Counted from the first letter of the stretch, positions 21,239-31,286 are shown. The stretch is DNA of 64,000 nucleotides from Muscardinus avellanarius (GCA_963383645.1 OY726572.1:23815292-23879291), one strand, 5' to 3'. Notes: generated by a model not told the origin, from the sequence alone. Numbers and translations: made by a program.

Positions 21239-22159
21239 ATGGGAAAGAGGAATAATACTGGAGCAATGAATACCGCCCACAACCCCACAACATCAGAACC
21301 CGATAAAACAGAAAATCAGAGATTTCTAGAAGATCAAATTAGGAAAATAACTGTAGAAATAATAGAGGTGCTTCGAAAAGAACTCAGAGAGAGCCAAAAA
21401 GAGATAAAGGATGCAATTAATGAAGTAAAGGCCTCAATTCAAAGCACAAACAACCGATTAGAACACATGGAGAACAGAATCTCGCTCTTAGAAGATGAGC
21501 AATCCAAAAATGAACGCATAGTTTCTAATCTAGAAAAAAATATCCGACAACAGGAATCTGACATTGAAGAAATATGGGCCCATCTTAAGAGAGCTAACCT
21601 AAGAATAATTGGAATAGAGGAGGGAAAAGAAAGTGAAACCAAAGGGATCAACAATCTCTTCAAGGAAGTAATAGCAGAAAATTTTCCAAACATAGAGCAA
21701 AAGGTTGATACACAGGTCCAGGAAACTTATAGAACTCCCTTTAGACAGGATCGGAGAAGAGGATCCCCACGCCACATAATTGTCAAAATGACCAATGTGG
21801 AAGCCAAGCAGAGAATCTTAAAGGCAACAAAAACAAAGGGCCAAGTGACATTCAGAGGCAAACCAATTAGAATCACTCCAGACTTCCCAAACCAAGTCAT
21901 GAGAGCCAGAAGGGCTTGGAGTAACATATTCCAAACTCTGAAAGAAAACAACTTCCAGCCAAAAATTTCCTATCCAGCAAAACTTTCTATCAAATTAGAT
22001 GGAGAAATAAGAAGCTTCCATGACAAACAGAAACTGAAGGAATTTATGTCTTCAAAACCAGCACTAGAGAAAATACTCAAAGAGATTAACTACAAAGAAG
22101 AAATAGGTAACACTCACCAGAACCATAGAAACAAGATTTTCCATCCAACAGACAACTAA
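21239..22159 (+). CDS. LINE-1-type ORF1 protein (RNA-binding chaperone)
   Basis: ORF1p binds L1 RNA in cis, forms trimers and acts as a nucleic-acid chaperone in the cytoplasmic ribonucleoprotein. The frame is intact for 306 residues, near the usual ORF1p length. The start is ATG 21239 (MGKRNNTG, matching the MGK start of L1 ORF1p); an upstream in-frame GTG at 21194 is not a credible nuclear start. A polar N-terminus is followed by a heptad-rich coiled coil (about residues 30-118), an RRM-like core (about 120-215, with LRIIGIEEG and PRHIIVKM) and a C-terminal domain (about 216-285, with FQPKISYPAKLS). The codon after the end is TAA. No ORF2 follows. Confidence 0.88.
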   Translation: MGKRNNTGAMNTAHNPTTSEPDKTENQRFLEDQIRKITVEIIEVLRKELRESQKEIKDAINEVKASIQSTNNRLEHMENRISLLEDEQSKNERIVSNLEKNIRQQESDIEEIWAHLKRANLRIIGIEEGKESETKGINNLFKEVIAENFPNIEQKVDTQVQETYRTPFRQDRRRGSPRHIIVKMTNVEAKQRILKATKTKGQVTFRGKPIRITPDFPNQVMRARRAWSNIFQTLKENNFQPKISYPAKLSIKLDGEIRSFHDKQKLKEFMSSKPALEKILKEINYKEEIGNTHQNHRNKIFHPTDN

Positions 22160-22234
22160 GATTGGTTATCTGTGGAGATTCATTATTTATGTTAGTCTTT
22201 TACCTATCTCTAAATTGTATTGTTTGCCTTTATT

Positions 22235-22880
22235 GTTGTTAATTTTTAGGATTTCTAGTTGGGATATTAATATACCTTCAGATATAGCATTTGGAAATAT
22301 TTTATCCAATTCTATTAGTAACTTTTAACTCTGTTTACATTGTCTTTGGATATACAATATTTTTTTTTATTTTTTAGGGAGTTTGTATACTCTTCTGTTG
22401 CCTGTGCCATTGAAATCATATCCAAGAAATCACTGCCAATTTCAATGTTGTGAGGTTTTATGACCCGGATTTTCTCCTAAAAGTTTATAGTCTTAAGATT
22501 TATATTTAGGTCTTTTATCTATTTTGAGTTAATACTTTTATGTGGGATTAGGTAAGGGTCCAATTTTATTCTTTTCCATGTAATTATTATTTTTCAACTA
22601 TATTTAGTTAAAAGAATATTATCTCCACCACCAAATGTTCGTGGAAACCTTGTCAAAAATAACTTGACAATATAGGGAAGAATTTAGCTCTAGGCTTGTA
22701 TTTAACTCCAATGGTTTATATATTTGCCTTTAGAACAGTACTACACTGTTTCAATTATTGTAGCTTTATATGGTTTGAAATCAGAAAATATATATCTGCT
22801 AGCTTTGTTCTTCTTCAAGATCGTTTTGGGTATCTAGAATTCATATTCCATATTAGGATAGATTTTTTTCTGAAAAATAA
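22235..22880 (-). pseudogene. Antisense fragment of L1 ORF2 (C-terminal half)
   Basis: Read on the minus strand, the blocks fall in L1 ORF2 order: 'aacaaagctagcagatatat', 'tttcaaaccatataaagcta', 'cagtgtagtactgttctaaa', the 'aataaaattggacccttacc' block, and the 'aggcaacagaagagtataca' end. The frame is broken. It is part of the 2.8-kb element and is shared with the second copy at 17715-18588. Confidence 0.75.
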
Positions 22881-23041
22881 ATATATAAATATATGATAGT
22901 TTCACCAAAAAAAACAGGAAAAAATATGCTCTGGTAAGAAAGAAAGCAAAAAGAAATATTGAAATGTTATCTTTAAATCATCAAAAGCTTGGCATCAGAC
23001 AAATGAAACTGTTATGTGAGATTATCATTTTTAATTTTGGA

Positions 23042-23232
23042 TATTGCTATAATACTAGATGTCAACCACTAAGCCAAGCATGGGAGGGAGGGATGGGGAG
23101 AGAATGGGGTGGGGATCGGGTGGGGACTGACTGGGCAATGTGTGCATGTATGTCTACAAAAGTTTGTATCCCACTATGATGTATGAATACAGTGCACCAA
23201 TAAAATAAAATAAAAAAAAAATAAAAAAAAAA
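23042..23232 (+). other. L1 3' UTR end and A-rich tail of the half-L1
   Basis: 'ccactaagccaagcatggga', G-rich 'gagggagggatggggagaga', 'gtgtgcatgtatgtctacaa', 'tgatgtatgaatacagtgca' and an AATAAAATAAA tail. The same 3' terminus occurs on other L1 fragments in the window (33.5, 45.8 and 46.9 kb), so the element can use the L1 reverse-transcription machinery. Confidence 0.8.
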
Positions 23233-23544
23233 AAAACTCTGAAGAAAATGTAGGGGCAAATATGGACTTGGCAATGGATTTGGCAATGGATTGTTAGATA
23301 TGAGCAAAGCAACAAAAGAAACAGAATAGAACATTTTTGTCAAAATTAAAAACTTTAGTGCTTCAAAGGATGCTATTAAAAAAGTGAAGAGTGATCTCAC
23401 AGAATTGGAGACAATATTTTCAAATCATCTATCTAATAAGAGGCTTGTATCTACAATATGTAAAAAATTACAACTCAATAATAGACAATCACATCTAAAA
23501 ATGTGCAAAGAATACTACAACACAATGGTAGAGAAACTTTTTCT

Positions 23545-23751
23545 TTTTTTTTTTGTGATGCTGGGGATGGAACCTAGGGGCATTCTACCACTGAGCTACA
23601 CCCCCAGCCCTATTTTTTATTCCTTATTTTGAACCATTCTCACTAAGTTGCTGAGAGCCTCACTAAGTAGCTGAGGCTGGCTGCAGACCCTGATCCTCCT
23701 AACTCAGACTCTCAAGTCCTGGGATTATGAGCATGTGTCACCATGCCCAGC
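23545..23751 (-). mobile_element. B1-dID SINE, antisense, in old L1
   Basis: 'ctggggatggaacctagggg', 'ctgagctacacccccagccc', 'gtagctgaggctggctgcag' and 'gtcaccatgcccagc'. A target duplication of 16 bp with one mismatch (tagagaa-ctttttct) lies at 23529-23544 and 23752-23767. Confidence 0.92.
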
Positions 23752-23789
23752 TAGAGAAGCTTTTTCTGTGACAGGTTATATGATAAATA

Positions 23790-23836
23790 TACATACGTAC
23801 ATACATACACACACACACCCACATGTATGTGTGTGT

Positions 23837-23890
<54 letters not shown>
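23790..23890. repeat. CA/TG/TA compound microsatellite
   Basis: (CA)n at 23805-23818, then 'catgta', (TG)n at 23827-23845, then (TA)n to about 23890. The CA and TG blocks are reverse complements and could pair as a hairpin. The TA block runs into the tail of the adjacent SINE. Confidence 0.95.
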
Positions 23891-23893
<3 letters not shown>

Positions 23894-24067
23894 TACTGGG
23901 GTTTCTGGAAACCCTTCTACCTCCAGGCTATACTCCAAGACCTATTTTATATTTTTATTTGGAAACAGGGTATCTTAAGCCAGTGAAGCTGGCTTCGAAC
24001 CTGCACGATACTCCTGTCTCCGCCTCCCAAGTGCGGGGATTACAAGCGTGCGCCACCACGCCTGGCC
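23889..24067 (-). mobile_element. B1-dID SINE, antisense, young subfamily
   Basis: 'tggtactggggtttctggaa', 'cttctacctccaggctatac', 'ttaagccagtgaagctggct', left B box reverse GGCTTCGAACC and end 'gcgtgcgccaccacgcctgg'. The usual poly-T has been replaced by the (TA)n tract. Confidence 0.92.
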
Positions 24068-24099
24068 TAATATGGTATTTATTTTATGCTTTTCTTTAG

Positions 24100-24230
24100 T
24101 ATGACTAAGTAAAACCATAAAAATATATTACAGATAAGGATGGCTGTGTTCTAATAAAGTTATGTTTACAAAAATGAGTGGCTGGTTTACCAAGCCATAG
24201 TCTGCCAACTCTTGCCCTAGGACAATGCTT
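24100..24230 (+). mobile_element. hAT-type MITE fragment
   Basis: 'gatggctgtgttctaataaa', 'gttatgtttacaaaaatgag' and 'ccatagtctgccaactcttg' are the right-hand end of a widespread nonautonomous hAT family whose end reads 'CAGGGGTCGGCAAAC' in reverse. The left part is missing. Confidence 0.6.
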
Positions 24231-25619
24231 AAAAAATAAAATAAGATAATAAGTTAATTGTGGAGATAAAATGGGATCTCCAGGCATACCAACTGAATCA
24301 GTGGTTACTGCCTGGAATAAAAAGAGCAGTTAATGAATACTATCTAACAAGTGGACAAAGAAATGGGAGAGACTGGCATGGGCCACGTGTTGTATAAAAC
24401 TTCCCACGCACTCCCTTTGTTTTGAGATTCCACTCAAGTCCCCGACACCCTGTTTTAGGGTACCTTGAGAACCTTCAGAGGAAAACAGTCCAGGCAGGGC
24501 AGTCCTGGCACAATATGTCTCATTCCAGGCTGAAAGCAGCTGGGGTGGTGAAACAAGGTGAAGAAGAGGAGGCGCTACTGAAAAGTGAAGGTTTTTTTTC
24601 TTACTGACCCAGGAATTAGAGTAAGAGTTCTTAGAAACAATCACTCCCATTAAAGGTATCAAAGGCATCGTTGGCAATGTAGTACACTGGAGAATCAGCA
24701 CAGGATGGAAGCCAGAAGGGACAATAAGAAGCTAGCTGAAAGTAAAGGAAAATTGATTTGGTTGGTTCAATCAAATGATTTCTGATACAGGACACAAAGG
24801 GACCTGGAAAATCAAACCAAATTATAAATATGGGAAGATAAGACGCTCTCAGGTTGCATCCCTGGTGGGTCACTTATGTGTATTTGAAGATAGGTCTACA
24901 AGACAGAAGACAATGATGTGCAAGGCAGAATGTTCAGTCCAATGGGTGAATTAGGAGATGGGGTCAATCCTCTTGGCTCTGGTAGCTACCTGAGGCTGAT
25001 TTTTAGCCCAAACTAAATCACAAATAAAAATCGGTGAAGTGATTTATTTTTTCCATTTATAATGACTGTTTCTAGGCACATGGAGACTGACAAATCAAGG
25101 TGGCTGAAGTTTCCTTCATGCTCCGGACACTGTAAACTGCCTGCTTGTCCCTTGACCCAGCAGAATGCACAGGTTGCAGACTCTGAAGCACTGCCAGCTG
25201 CCAGCAATAACAGCAACATGATGGGGGAGTTCAAGGAGCTCTGCATCTGCCAGCGGACTTGGGGTTCCTCCGAGCCTCTGCATTTAGCTGACTTTTGAAG
25301 GAGGGGACTTGGAGGGCTTTTGTCTAGTACAAAAGGAACTTCGAGGAGTCTCCTGCGATCACTGAGCCTAGGTTACAGGCAGGCCTCTCTGACTTCTAGT
25401 TTCTATGGTTCTCAGGGGACAAGTGGTCCTAGATTTTTATGATAACTAGGCTATATATGTTATGATAATGAAACTTGGTCAGCTTCCATGCTGCCCCTAA
25501 TTCATGCTTTGGCACTACCTAAAGCACACACTGGCCTCGCTCCCACAATTCAATGTTCTCCCCTTGAAAATTTTATTCTAAGCAATGGATTATCCAATGG
25601 TAAATCAGAGGTGGCCATG
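24231..25619. other. Single-copy non-coding stretch
   Basis: No repeats until a T-tract. A palindromic E-box CACGTG (24384) lies 7 bp from GTATAAAA, which could be a chance core-promoter look-alike; no exon follows. The 25050-25300 part is repeat-free and moderately GC-rich. Confidence 0.4.
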
Positions 25620-25648
25620 TTTTTTTTTTTTTTTTTTTTTTTTTTTTT
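25620..25648. repeat. Poly-T tract (T29)
   Basis: Twenty-nine uninterrupted Ts without an attached SINE body. It may be a very short antisense retroposon tail or simple-sequence expansion. Confidence 0.95.
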
Positions 25649-25744
25649 GTCCATGACTGATCTGATGCATTGCACAACAAATGATTTATAAGTTACTCAC
25701 TCAGACGCGTCCTTCCATCTCTGTCTCCATCTCTCAGTAGAAAT

Positions 25745-25890
25745 GAATAAGCATTGGGTAATAAGTTCAGAAACCTGGGTTCTAGCCCCAGCTCTCCTAC
25801 TTACTAACTTTGAGTCATTGGTCATTTCCCTGCTCTAAATTTCTTTATTTGAAACAGGAGGAATTAGGTATTTGGTTAGAGCCATCTTTG
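25745..25890 (+). repeat. MIR
   Basis: 'ttcagaaacctgggttctag', 'ccccagctctcctacttact', 'ttgagtcattggtcatttcc' and 'aaatttctttatttgaaaca' in sense MIR order. Confidence 0.75.
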
Positions 25891-26103
25891 TTAAACCATC
25901 TATGATTTTACATAATGAGCAAGAATATTCTTTTTTATAGGACCCTTAGAGAGAATCCCTAATTATTTCCAAAGTGACCAGACAATGTTTAATGACTATA
26001 AGGGGTTATTATGACAGTAGTGCAGACATAGAAGGGACTTTTGGATGGCCTCTGAGAGTATTCTTTGGTTGGCTGATAGCTTCTCAGATCACTGTAGTCT
26101 GCA

Positions 26104-26325
26104 GCTTTTTTTTTTTTTTTTCAGTACTGGGGATGGAATCCAGGGGCATTCTACCTCTGCGCTACACCCCCAGCCCATTTTTTTAAATTCTTTATTTTCA
26201 AACAAGGACTTACTAAGTTGCAGAAGGCTTCACTAAGTAGCCGAGGCTGTCCATGAACCATGATCCTCCTGTCTCAGCCTCTCAAATGCTAGGATTATAA
26301 GTGTATGCCACCATGCTCGCTGCAG
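26104..26325 (-). mobile_element. B1-dID SINE, antisense, at the end of MER5A
   Basis: Poly-T then 'cagtactggggatggaatcc', 'gcgctacacccccagcccat', 'gtagccgaggctgtccatga' and 'gccaccatgctcg'. A short imperfect repeat (ctgcagc-tt) brackets it at about 26100 and 26319. Confidence 0.9.
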
Positions 26326-26600
26326 CCTTTCAAACTTTAACGTGCTTATGAGTGACAGGAGGATTTTGTTAAAATGCATATTCTGATTCATTAGGTCTGG
26401 GATGAAGCTGGAGATTCTAAATGTCATTTTTCTTCACCATATTGGGCACTGAACCCAGGACTTTGCACATGCTAGGCAAGTGCAAACCATATTCCAACAA
26501 ACCACATTCCCAGCCTGGTGCTGGAGATTCTGTATTTCTAACAAAGTACTAAGTAATAATGCTACTGACTACACTCTGAGTTGCATGATTCTAGAGGTTC
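26326..26600 (-). mobile_element. MER5A-type hAT MITE, split by an ID SINE
   Basis: 'ttcaaactttaacgtgctta', 'tgacaggaggattttgttaa', 'tctgattcattaggtctggg', then after the insertion 'gagattctgtatttctaaca' and 'aagtactaagtaataatgct' follow the MER5A order. It is split at 26419-26519. Confidence 0.8.
26419..26519 (-). mobile_element. Monomeric ID SINE, antisense
   Basis: 'ttgggcactgaacccaggac', 'tttgcacatgctaggcaagt' and 'acattcccagcc' are the antisense ID core without a B1 half. A 12-bp target duplication (gctggagattct) lies at 26407-26418 and 26520-26531. This is the only clearly monomeric ID copy in the window. Confidence 0.85.
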
Positions 26601-27399
26601 TTGATGAGGGATCATGAAATGGGCATTAGAAAGCCTCATATTATATTTGAGGGAGCGTAAACTTTCAACCACTTTGTGTTCACCCCAAATGTTTGCTCAA
26701 AGCAAACCTAGAAGCACTTGATTACTAAATGATGGATTTTGATCTTTTCATAAAGGTTAGAAGAAAATACCTCCCTTTCTGTTTTAACTTCCAAGGGTGA
26801 TATAGCACAAATGGCTCCCCCATCTGCAATATCACACCCCATCCTGCCTGAACTTAAGACTTCCTGGATTTCTCAGACAAATTTTAACAGACTTATCTAC
26901 AAGATATTTCGAAACTCAGAAATTCTTTGATATTAGCCTCCAAAAGCAAAAACCAGTCAATGAGCTTTCAAAGAGTAAGGGCAAAGTGGGGAGAAGAAGT
27001 AGGCATAGGAATACAGGATTTTTGCCTGGAGTTTTATAAAGGATGCTTGTCATATCACTGCACTTGGCGCCTGTACAAAAATCTCTACCATGTTATTTTT
27101 GGTTGGAAATAAAATGCATAAAGTTCTTAATTGAATATTTTCAAAAGTTCTTAATATCAATCTTATATATTTGAATGATACACGCCAAGGGGGCAAACTG
27201 CCCTTTAAAAAGTAGATAGAGTAACAAAATGAACTAATGAAATGGAATTTCATCTAGAGTAGTATACTGGGGATAGCTCACTCCTTTTCTGAAAGCTGAG
27301 AAAGAAGAATTAGTCGTGAGAAACACACTTCTGGTTTGTGACCTAAGAATATCAAATTAATATTGATTACTCTCTGATAAATGATTTTGCATGACTAGA
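26601..27399. other. Single-copy non-coding stretch
   Basis: AT-rich, no repeat or exon recognised. Confidence 0.4.
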
Positions 27400-27690
27400 A
27401 TGGAAACATGTTCATCAATTTAAGCCCCGGTTTGCCATAATGTGTTTCTTCCTGAATATAGTACGCATCCCTTGGAAGCAACACTAGCTGCATCATAAAT
27501 ATTTCAGCTGCCAATGTTTGGGACTTGTTTCTTTTGACCTGGCCTGAAATCAGTCAACAAGTAATAATGATGATTTGGTCTTGAGAGTTTGAGGAGTGCT
27601 GACAATCCACATGATTAAAATTTATAAGATAGGGTTTTGTTTTTATCAAACTAACACTTAACCCACAAAGGAAAGACATTGATCGGCCCC
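27400..27690. promoter_or_regulatory. Candidate conserved non-coding element
   Basis: Repeat-free with dense AT-rich factor words ('gcatcataaatatttcagct', 'gtaataatgatgatttggtc', 'tttttatcaaactaacactt'), no coding frame and no low-complexity decay. It looks like long-constrained sequence, but conservation was not measured. Confidence 0.2.
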
Positions 27691-27829
27691 CAACCCATAT
27701 AATAGCCCCTTACAGTGCAGACTTGCCTTCCCATCTTAATGGGCCTTGCTGTTTTCACAGCTGAATGATGAGGCAATTGTGCCTCTTCCCTTAAGGTCAG
27801 TGGGGAATCCATTTGCAAGGCACTAGTAA

Positions 27830-27965
27830 ATCACGGATCACTAGAACTGGAAGAAATAATAGAATATTCTAGCCCAAGTCATCATTTTATAGATGAGGAA
27901 ACTGAGATGAAGAGGACTTATTTGCCCAAGGTTTCACTAACTATTTAAAGCGCTCAGACCTCATG
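27830..27965 (-). repeat. MIR-family fragment, antisense
   Basis: 'cactagaactggaagaaata', 'atcattttatagatgaggaa', 'actgagatgaagaggactta' and 'tttgcccaaggtttcactaa' in antisense order. Confidence 0.7.
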
Positions 27966-28149
27966 AGTTGTTAGGCCGGTATAGCTCAAGAAAGCACCTG
28001 ACCCGTATCTAGCAAAGTCTTTGGAATCTTCCAATTTCATGGGCCATTAGCATTTCTACCAATAGATTTTTGTGTCTGTGACCCAAAACTAAGTGGAAAT
28101 GAAATAATCAATTAAAGGTAACTAACAGAGTCTCTCCTACTGGACATTC

Positions 28150-28600
28150 ATTCATAACACAAAAGATACAGTAAGCCTACTATGTGCCAGGTACTCAAAT
28201 AACCAAATTCTTGAGCCCTCTTGCTTGAAATTTCCAAACTCATTTCTCAACAGACTCAGAGGAGTCTTCAGCACCAGCAAGGCCCACTGTTCTAACTCAA
28301 GAGCAACATCTTTACGCAGCTCTCAGAGGTGGTCCTGCCAGATTCCATAAACAAGAGAATAACTGAGAGCCGTATGACATCAAAAAGGTTTTGAACATTC
28401 AAGTGCAGTGCCAGGTGCTTTCATATCCATGTTCTCACCTAGTTCTGGCAGTAACAGAGTGAAATATTGCCTCTTCCTTCAATCTTTTTGGAAAACATAA
28501 TACAGACGTTTGGAAACATTTTATGAAGTCTGTCCAAGGTCATAGTGGTAATAAAGACTGGAACTAAGATATGAAAACAGGTAAATTTGATTTCAAAGAC
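28150..28600 (-). repeat. L2 scrap and MIR, antisense
   Basis: At 28180-28200 'cctactatgtgccaggtact' is an antisense L2/MIR end. At 28385-28600 'gtgcagtgccaggtgctttc', 'ttctcacctagttctggcag' and 'tgtccaaggtcatagtggta' form a fuller antisense MIR. Confidence 0.6.
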
Positions 28601-28929
28601 AACACGAGCTTCCCTCTCTAAGCTGACACTACTGAGGAACTGCATTAAGAGTAGTCAGCTACACAGACCTGAGCAAGTTTGACCCTTAAGTAGCAAAGGT
28701 GGATTTCATTGGGCCATTGAAATTCTTTCTTCCCACTTCTTAACCACGAAAATTTTCATCTTCATCTTAGGTACTTCTCTTATTCTATATTAGACATGGT
28801 CTTAATATTGCTAAGATTTGGTTTTGCATATAACTTTGGCCCCAAAACTGCAGGAAGAAGCATATAATAGAAAAAAGCAAAGAAGGAAGAAGAGTGGCCA
28901 GAGAGTTTTCCACAGTGATGCAAGAAAAA

Positions 28930-29353
28930 GGCAGTGTTGTGTGTTAGAGGCGTGGTCCCCAGTGCAGCAGTGTGAGAGCTGGTTGGACCTTTTAGAGGTG
29001 GGAGCTAACAGGAGGTCCTTAGGTGAACGTGGCACTGACCTCAGAAAGGAGGAAGGTACTTCTCCTGGAACCGTCAGTTAGTTCTTACAAAAGACAGTTG
29101 TTATAAAGGCCTGAGCCCAACTAAGCCCCTTTCTCGGGTCTCTTATTCTCTGATAATGTAATTTTTCTTTTTTCCCTTCTGCATTTTCTACATGGTAGCA
29201 TCTGCAAATAGGCCCTCTCCTAAGTCTGAGTTAAGTGGACTGCTTAATCATGGATTATCAGCCTGCAAAACTGTGAGCTAAATAAACTTATTGTCTTCAT
29301 AAAGTTACCCAGTTTCAGGTATTTTGTTAGAGTAACAGAAAACAGATGAATAC
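28930..29353 (+). mobile_element. MaLR-type solo LTR
   Basis: 'ggcgtggtccccagtgcagc', 'gttggaccttttagaggtgg', 'aaactgtgagctaaataaac' (with its AATAAA polyadenylation word) and 'caggtattttgttagagtaa' then 'cagaaaacagatgaatac', in sense LTR order. No internal region. Confidence 0.75.
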
Positions 29354-29359
29354 ACTGGT

Positions 29360-30934
29360 AATTGTCAACCAGTTTTGCTAGCTCTTCCTGTCTGAGCGAG
29401 GCATGGAATATTGAGAAAGGAGGCAGGAACCCTTTGCTGCCTTATCATTTGCCAGTTCTTGCTGCCTATTTCCCTGGGGACTGGTTTTATAATGTCATCA
29501 TTTTTCAGTTGATATCTCAGCATCAAATTATTATCTCCAAACTCTTCCCCTACATCATTTTCATTAGCTTCTTTAAATTAATCTGATTCAGCTGAAGCTA
29601 TTAACTGAGATATGGCAGGTATCAAGAGTTCATCTTTGACTGGGTATCATGAGGTCTTTGAGAAAAGCCCCTTTCAACAGAGGCCAATTTTGTTGCTATC
29701 ATATTGATGTTCACTCATCAGCTGATAACTCTCTATTAGTCCATCAAGTCCAGCTTTTAATGGCCAAACCGTATCTGTGACCGCAATTCAATTTCCACTC
29801 TGCACTTGTGGCGCCTCAATACGTTGGAATTCTTTAAACCTGCTTGATTAGCCACCTGAGGCAAATGGCTTAGTCATTTTAAGTTTTATGAAACATCTGT
29901 GCACTTTGATCACAGATCAGCCAGAGGAGAAAATGGATCTGGAATCCTTCTCCTCAAATCATTTAGGAAGCACAGACCTCAAGATCTATGTGACATCAAA
30001 TTCGGCAGGAGTGGAAGAAGCAGTTAGACGAGTAAGAAAGGTCAAATCCATAACCAACTTCAGGGTTTGATTGAAGTGATGCCCTTTAAGGGAATCAAAT
30101 GGTTCTGTTTTATTTTTTTCAGCTCACAATTTGATATTGCCCTCATGGGTGGCCTATCATGAAGTAGAAACATGTCCATCTATTTTTGTTCTTCCTTGGC
30201 TCTTGGAGAGTCTTGGTGGATGTGCAAACATACTACAGGGGAACATTTTTTCTTTATGTCCTTTCTCTTTGTTTTTTATTTCTTCCTTTCTCCCTTCTCC
30301 TCCTGAATATGCCCACTTGTAAAATCCTGTGTAGACCTGTGGTTCTGCATAGAATCTCTTTGTTTGAGCATATGCAATGTAACAAAAAATAGAAGAGCTG
30401 ACTGTGACGCTCAGAAGCTATCCTGGCACTCATAGCTAGGCCATGTGATTCTCCTATTAGACGTGAACACAAAATACCAAGCTGAGACAGTTACTCCGAA
30501 GTCATGATAACATGAGAACAAGCAAGACCACTTATAAATATGGATAAGAATAAGATCATGATTCTGCCTACAACACATCAAACACCCACTCCTCTGGACC
30601 AAAACAAGGTACTTTTACCTCTTTATCAATTCTATCTTTATCTTCTTCCCAGTAGAGCTGATTTATTGAGATCCCCAATCATCGCTTTTGTCTTCACCTT
30701 TTCATAGCATTTATGAACAAACTACTACTTCCCTAGGTTCTTCTCCTAATTATCAAAAAACAAGTCCTATAATAAGTTCTTTCTAATGCTCTCTTATCAA
30801 GGCACCCTGTGTACTTGTTATCCTATGTACAACTGGTAACAAATGCTACTTGTCTAACTACAGGTATGCTTCTGGTGGTCTTTGGCTGACTGGCATTGAC
30901 AAGTGGAAAAACCACCTCACATTTAAACATCAAG
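29360..30934. other. Single-copy non-coding stretch
   Basis: About 1.6 kb without recognised repeats. AT-rich blocks at 29490-29640 and 29700-29880 look uninterrupted by simple repeats; no splice-paired frame is seen. Confidence 0.4.
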
Positions 30935-31125
30935 ACACATTTTCAAAGCTTTTCTGCCCATTACTGTGTTTGATCTTCATCATGATATCAGTGAGGGAGA
31001 CAGACAGGTGGCATTACACCTATGTTCCAGATTGGGTCACTGAAGCTCCATGAGGTTAAATGGGTCACGCAAGTTCAAACATCCATTAAGTATGAGAATC
31101 AGGTCTAAGTGAGCCATTCGTGTTT
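30935..31125 (-). repeat. MIR, antisense
   Basis: 'attttcaaagcttttctgcc', 'gttccagattgggtcactga', 'ggttaaatgggtcacgcaag' and 'agtatgagaatcaggtctaa' in antisense MIR order. Confidence 0.55.
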
Positions 31126-31286
31126 TATATTCAGTGTTTATCTCCACTGGCTGGCCACAGAAAAATGAAGTCCCTTAACTATTTGTTATTTAGTGCTTAA
31201 CCAACTAGAGATTGAAAATAAGAAGGGAATGAGACTGGTGGTGGGCAATATAAGAAAAAAATTGGAATATCTTTCAGAAGCACCAA

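Larger units (their letters stand above)
20426..23232 (+). mobile_element. ORF1-only half-L1 (HAL1-like) element with antisense ORF2 segment
   Basis: Order: L1-like 5' UTR (20426-21238), intact ORF1 (21239-22159), about 75-bp linker, antisense match to the ORF2 C-terminal half (about 22235-22880), linker of about 160 bp, sense L1 3' end (23042-23208) and A-rich tail. A 9-bp target duplication (aaaactctg) lies at 20417-20425 and 23233-23241, and host L1 ORF2 is continuous across it, so the whole 2.8 kb arrived as one insertion. No sense ORF2 is present, so any mobility needs another L1's ORF2 protein. Confidence 0.8.
14235..23790 (+). mobile_element. Old LINE-1 body with nested insertions
   Basis: Collinear pieces of one decayed LINE-1 run left to right: ORF1 end (14260-14600), inter-ORF and early ORF2 (14600-15690), reverse-transcriptase region (15915-17540), RT/thumb region (18599-18863), later ORF2 (19312-19624, 20136-20425) and C-terminal ORF2 (23233-23545). 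Each gap is an independent later insertion: four SINEs, an L1 3' scrap carrying another element, a MaLR LTR, another L1 3' end, and the 2.8-kb ORF1-only element. All frames are broken. The 3' UTR is not clearly present. Confidence 0.8.

Noticed and set aside
21439..21951. Minus-strand frames opposite ORF1
   Set aside because: Shadow frames of the ORF1 coding strand with no independent support.
22372..23041. Reading the sequence after ORF1 as a degraded sense ORF2
   Set aside because: The recognisable ORF2 blocks occur only on the minus strand and in reverse order, so the segment is inverted.
24384..24400. CACGTG plus TATAAAA as a core promoter
   Set aside because: No downstream exon, CpG island or start codon context; short motifs of this kind are frequent by chance.
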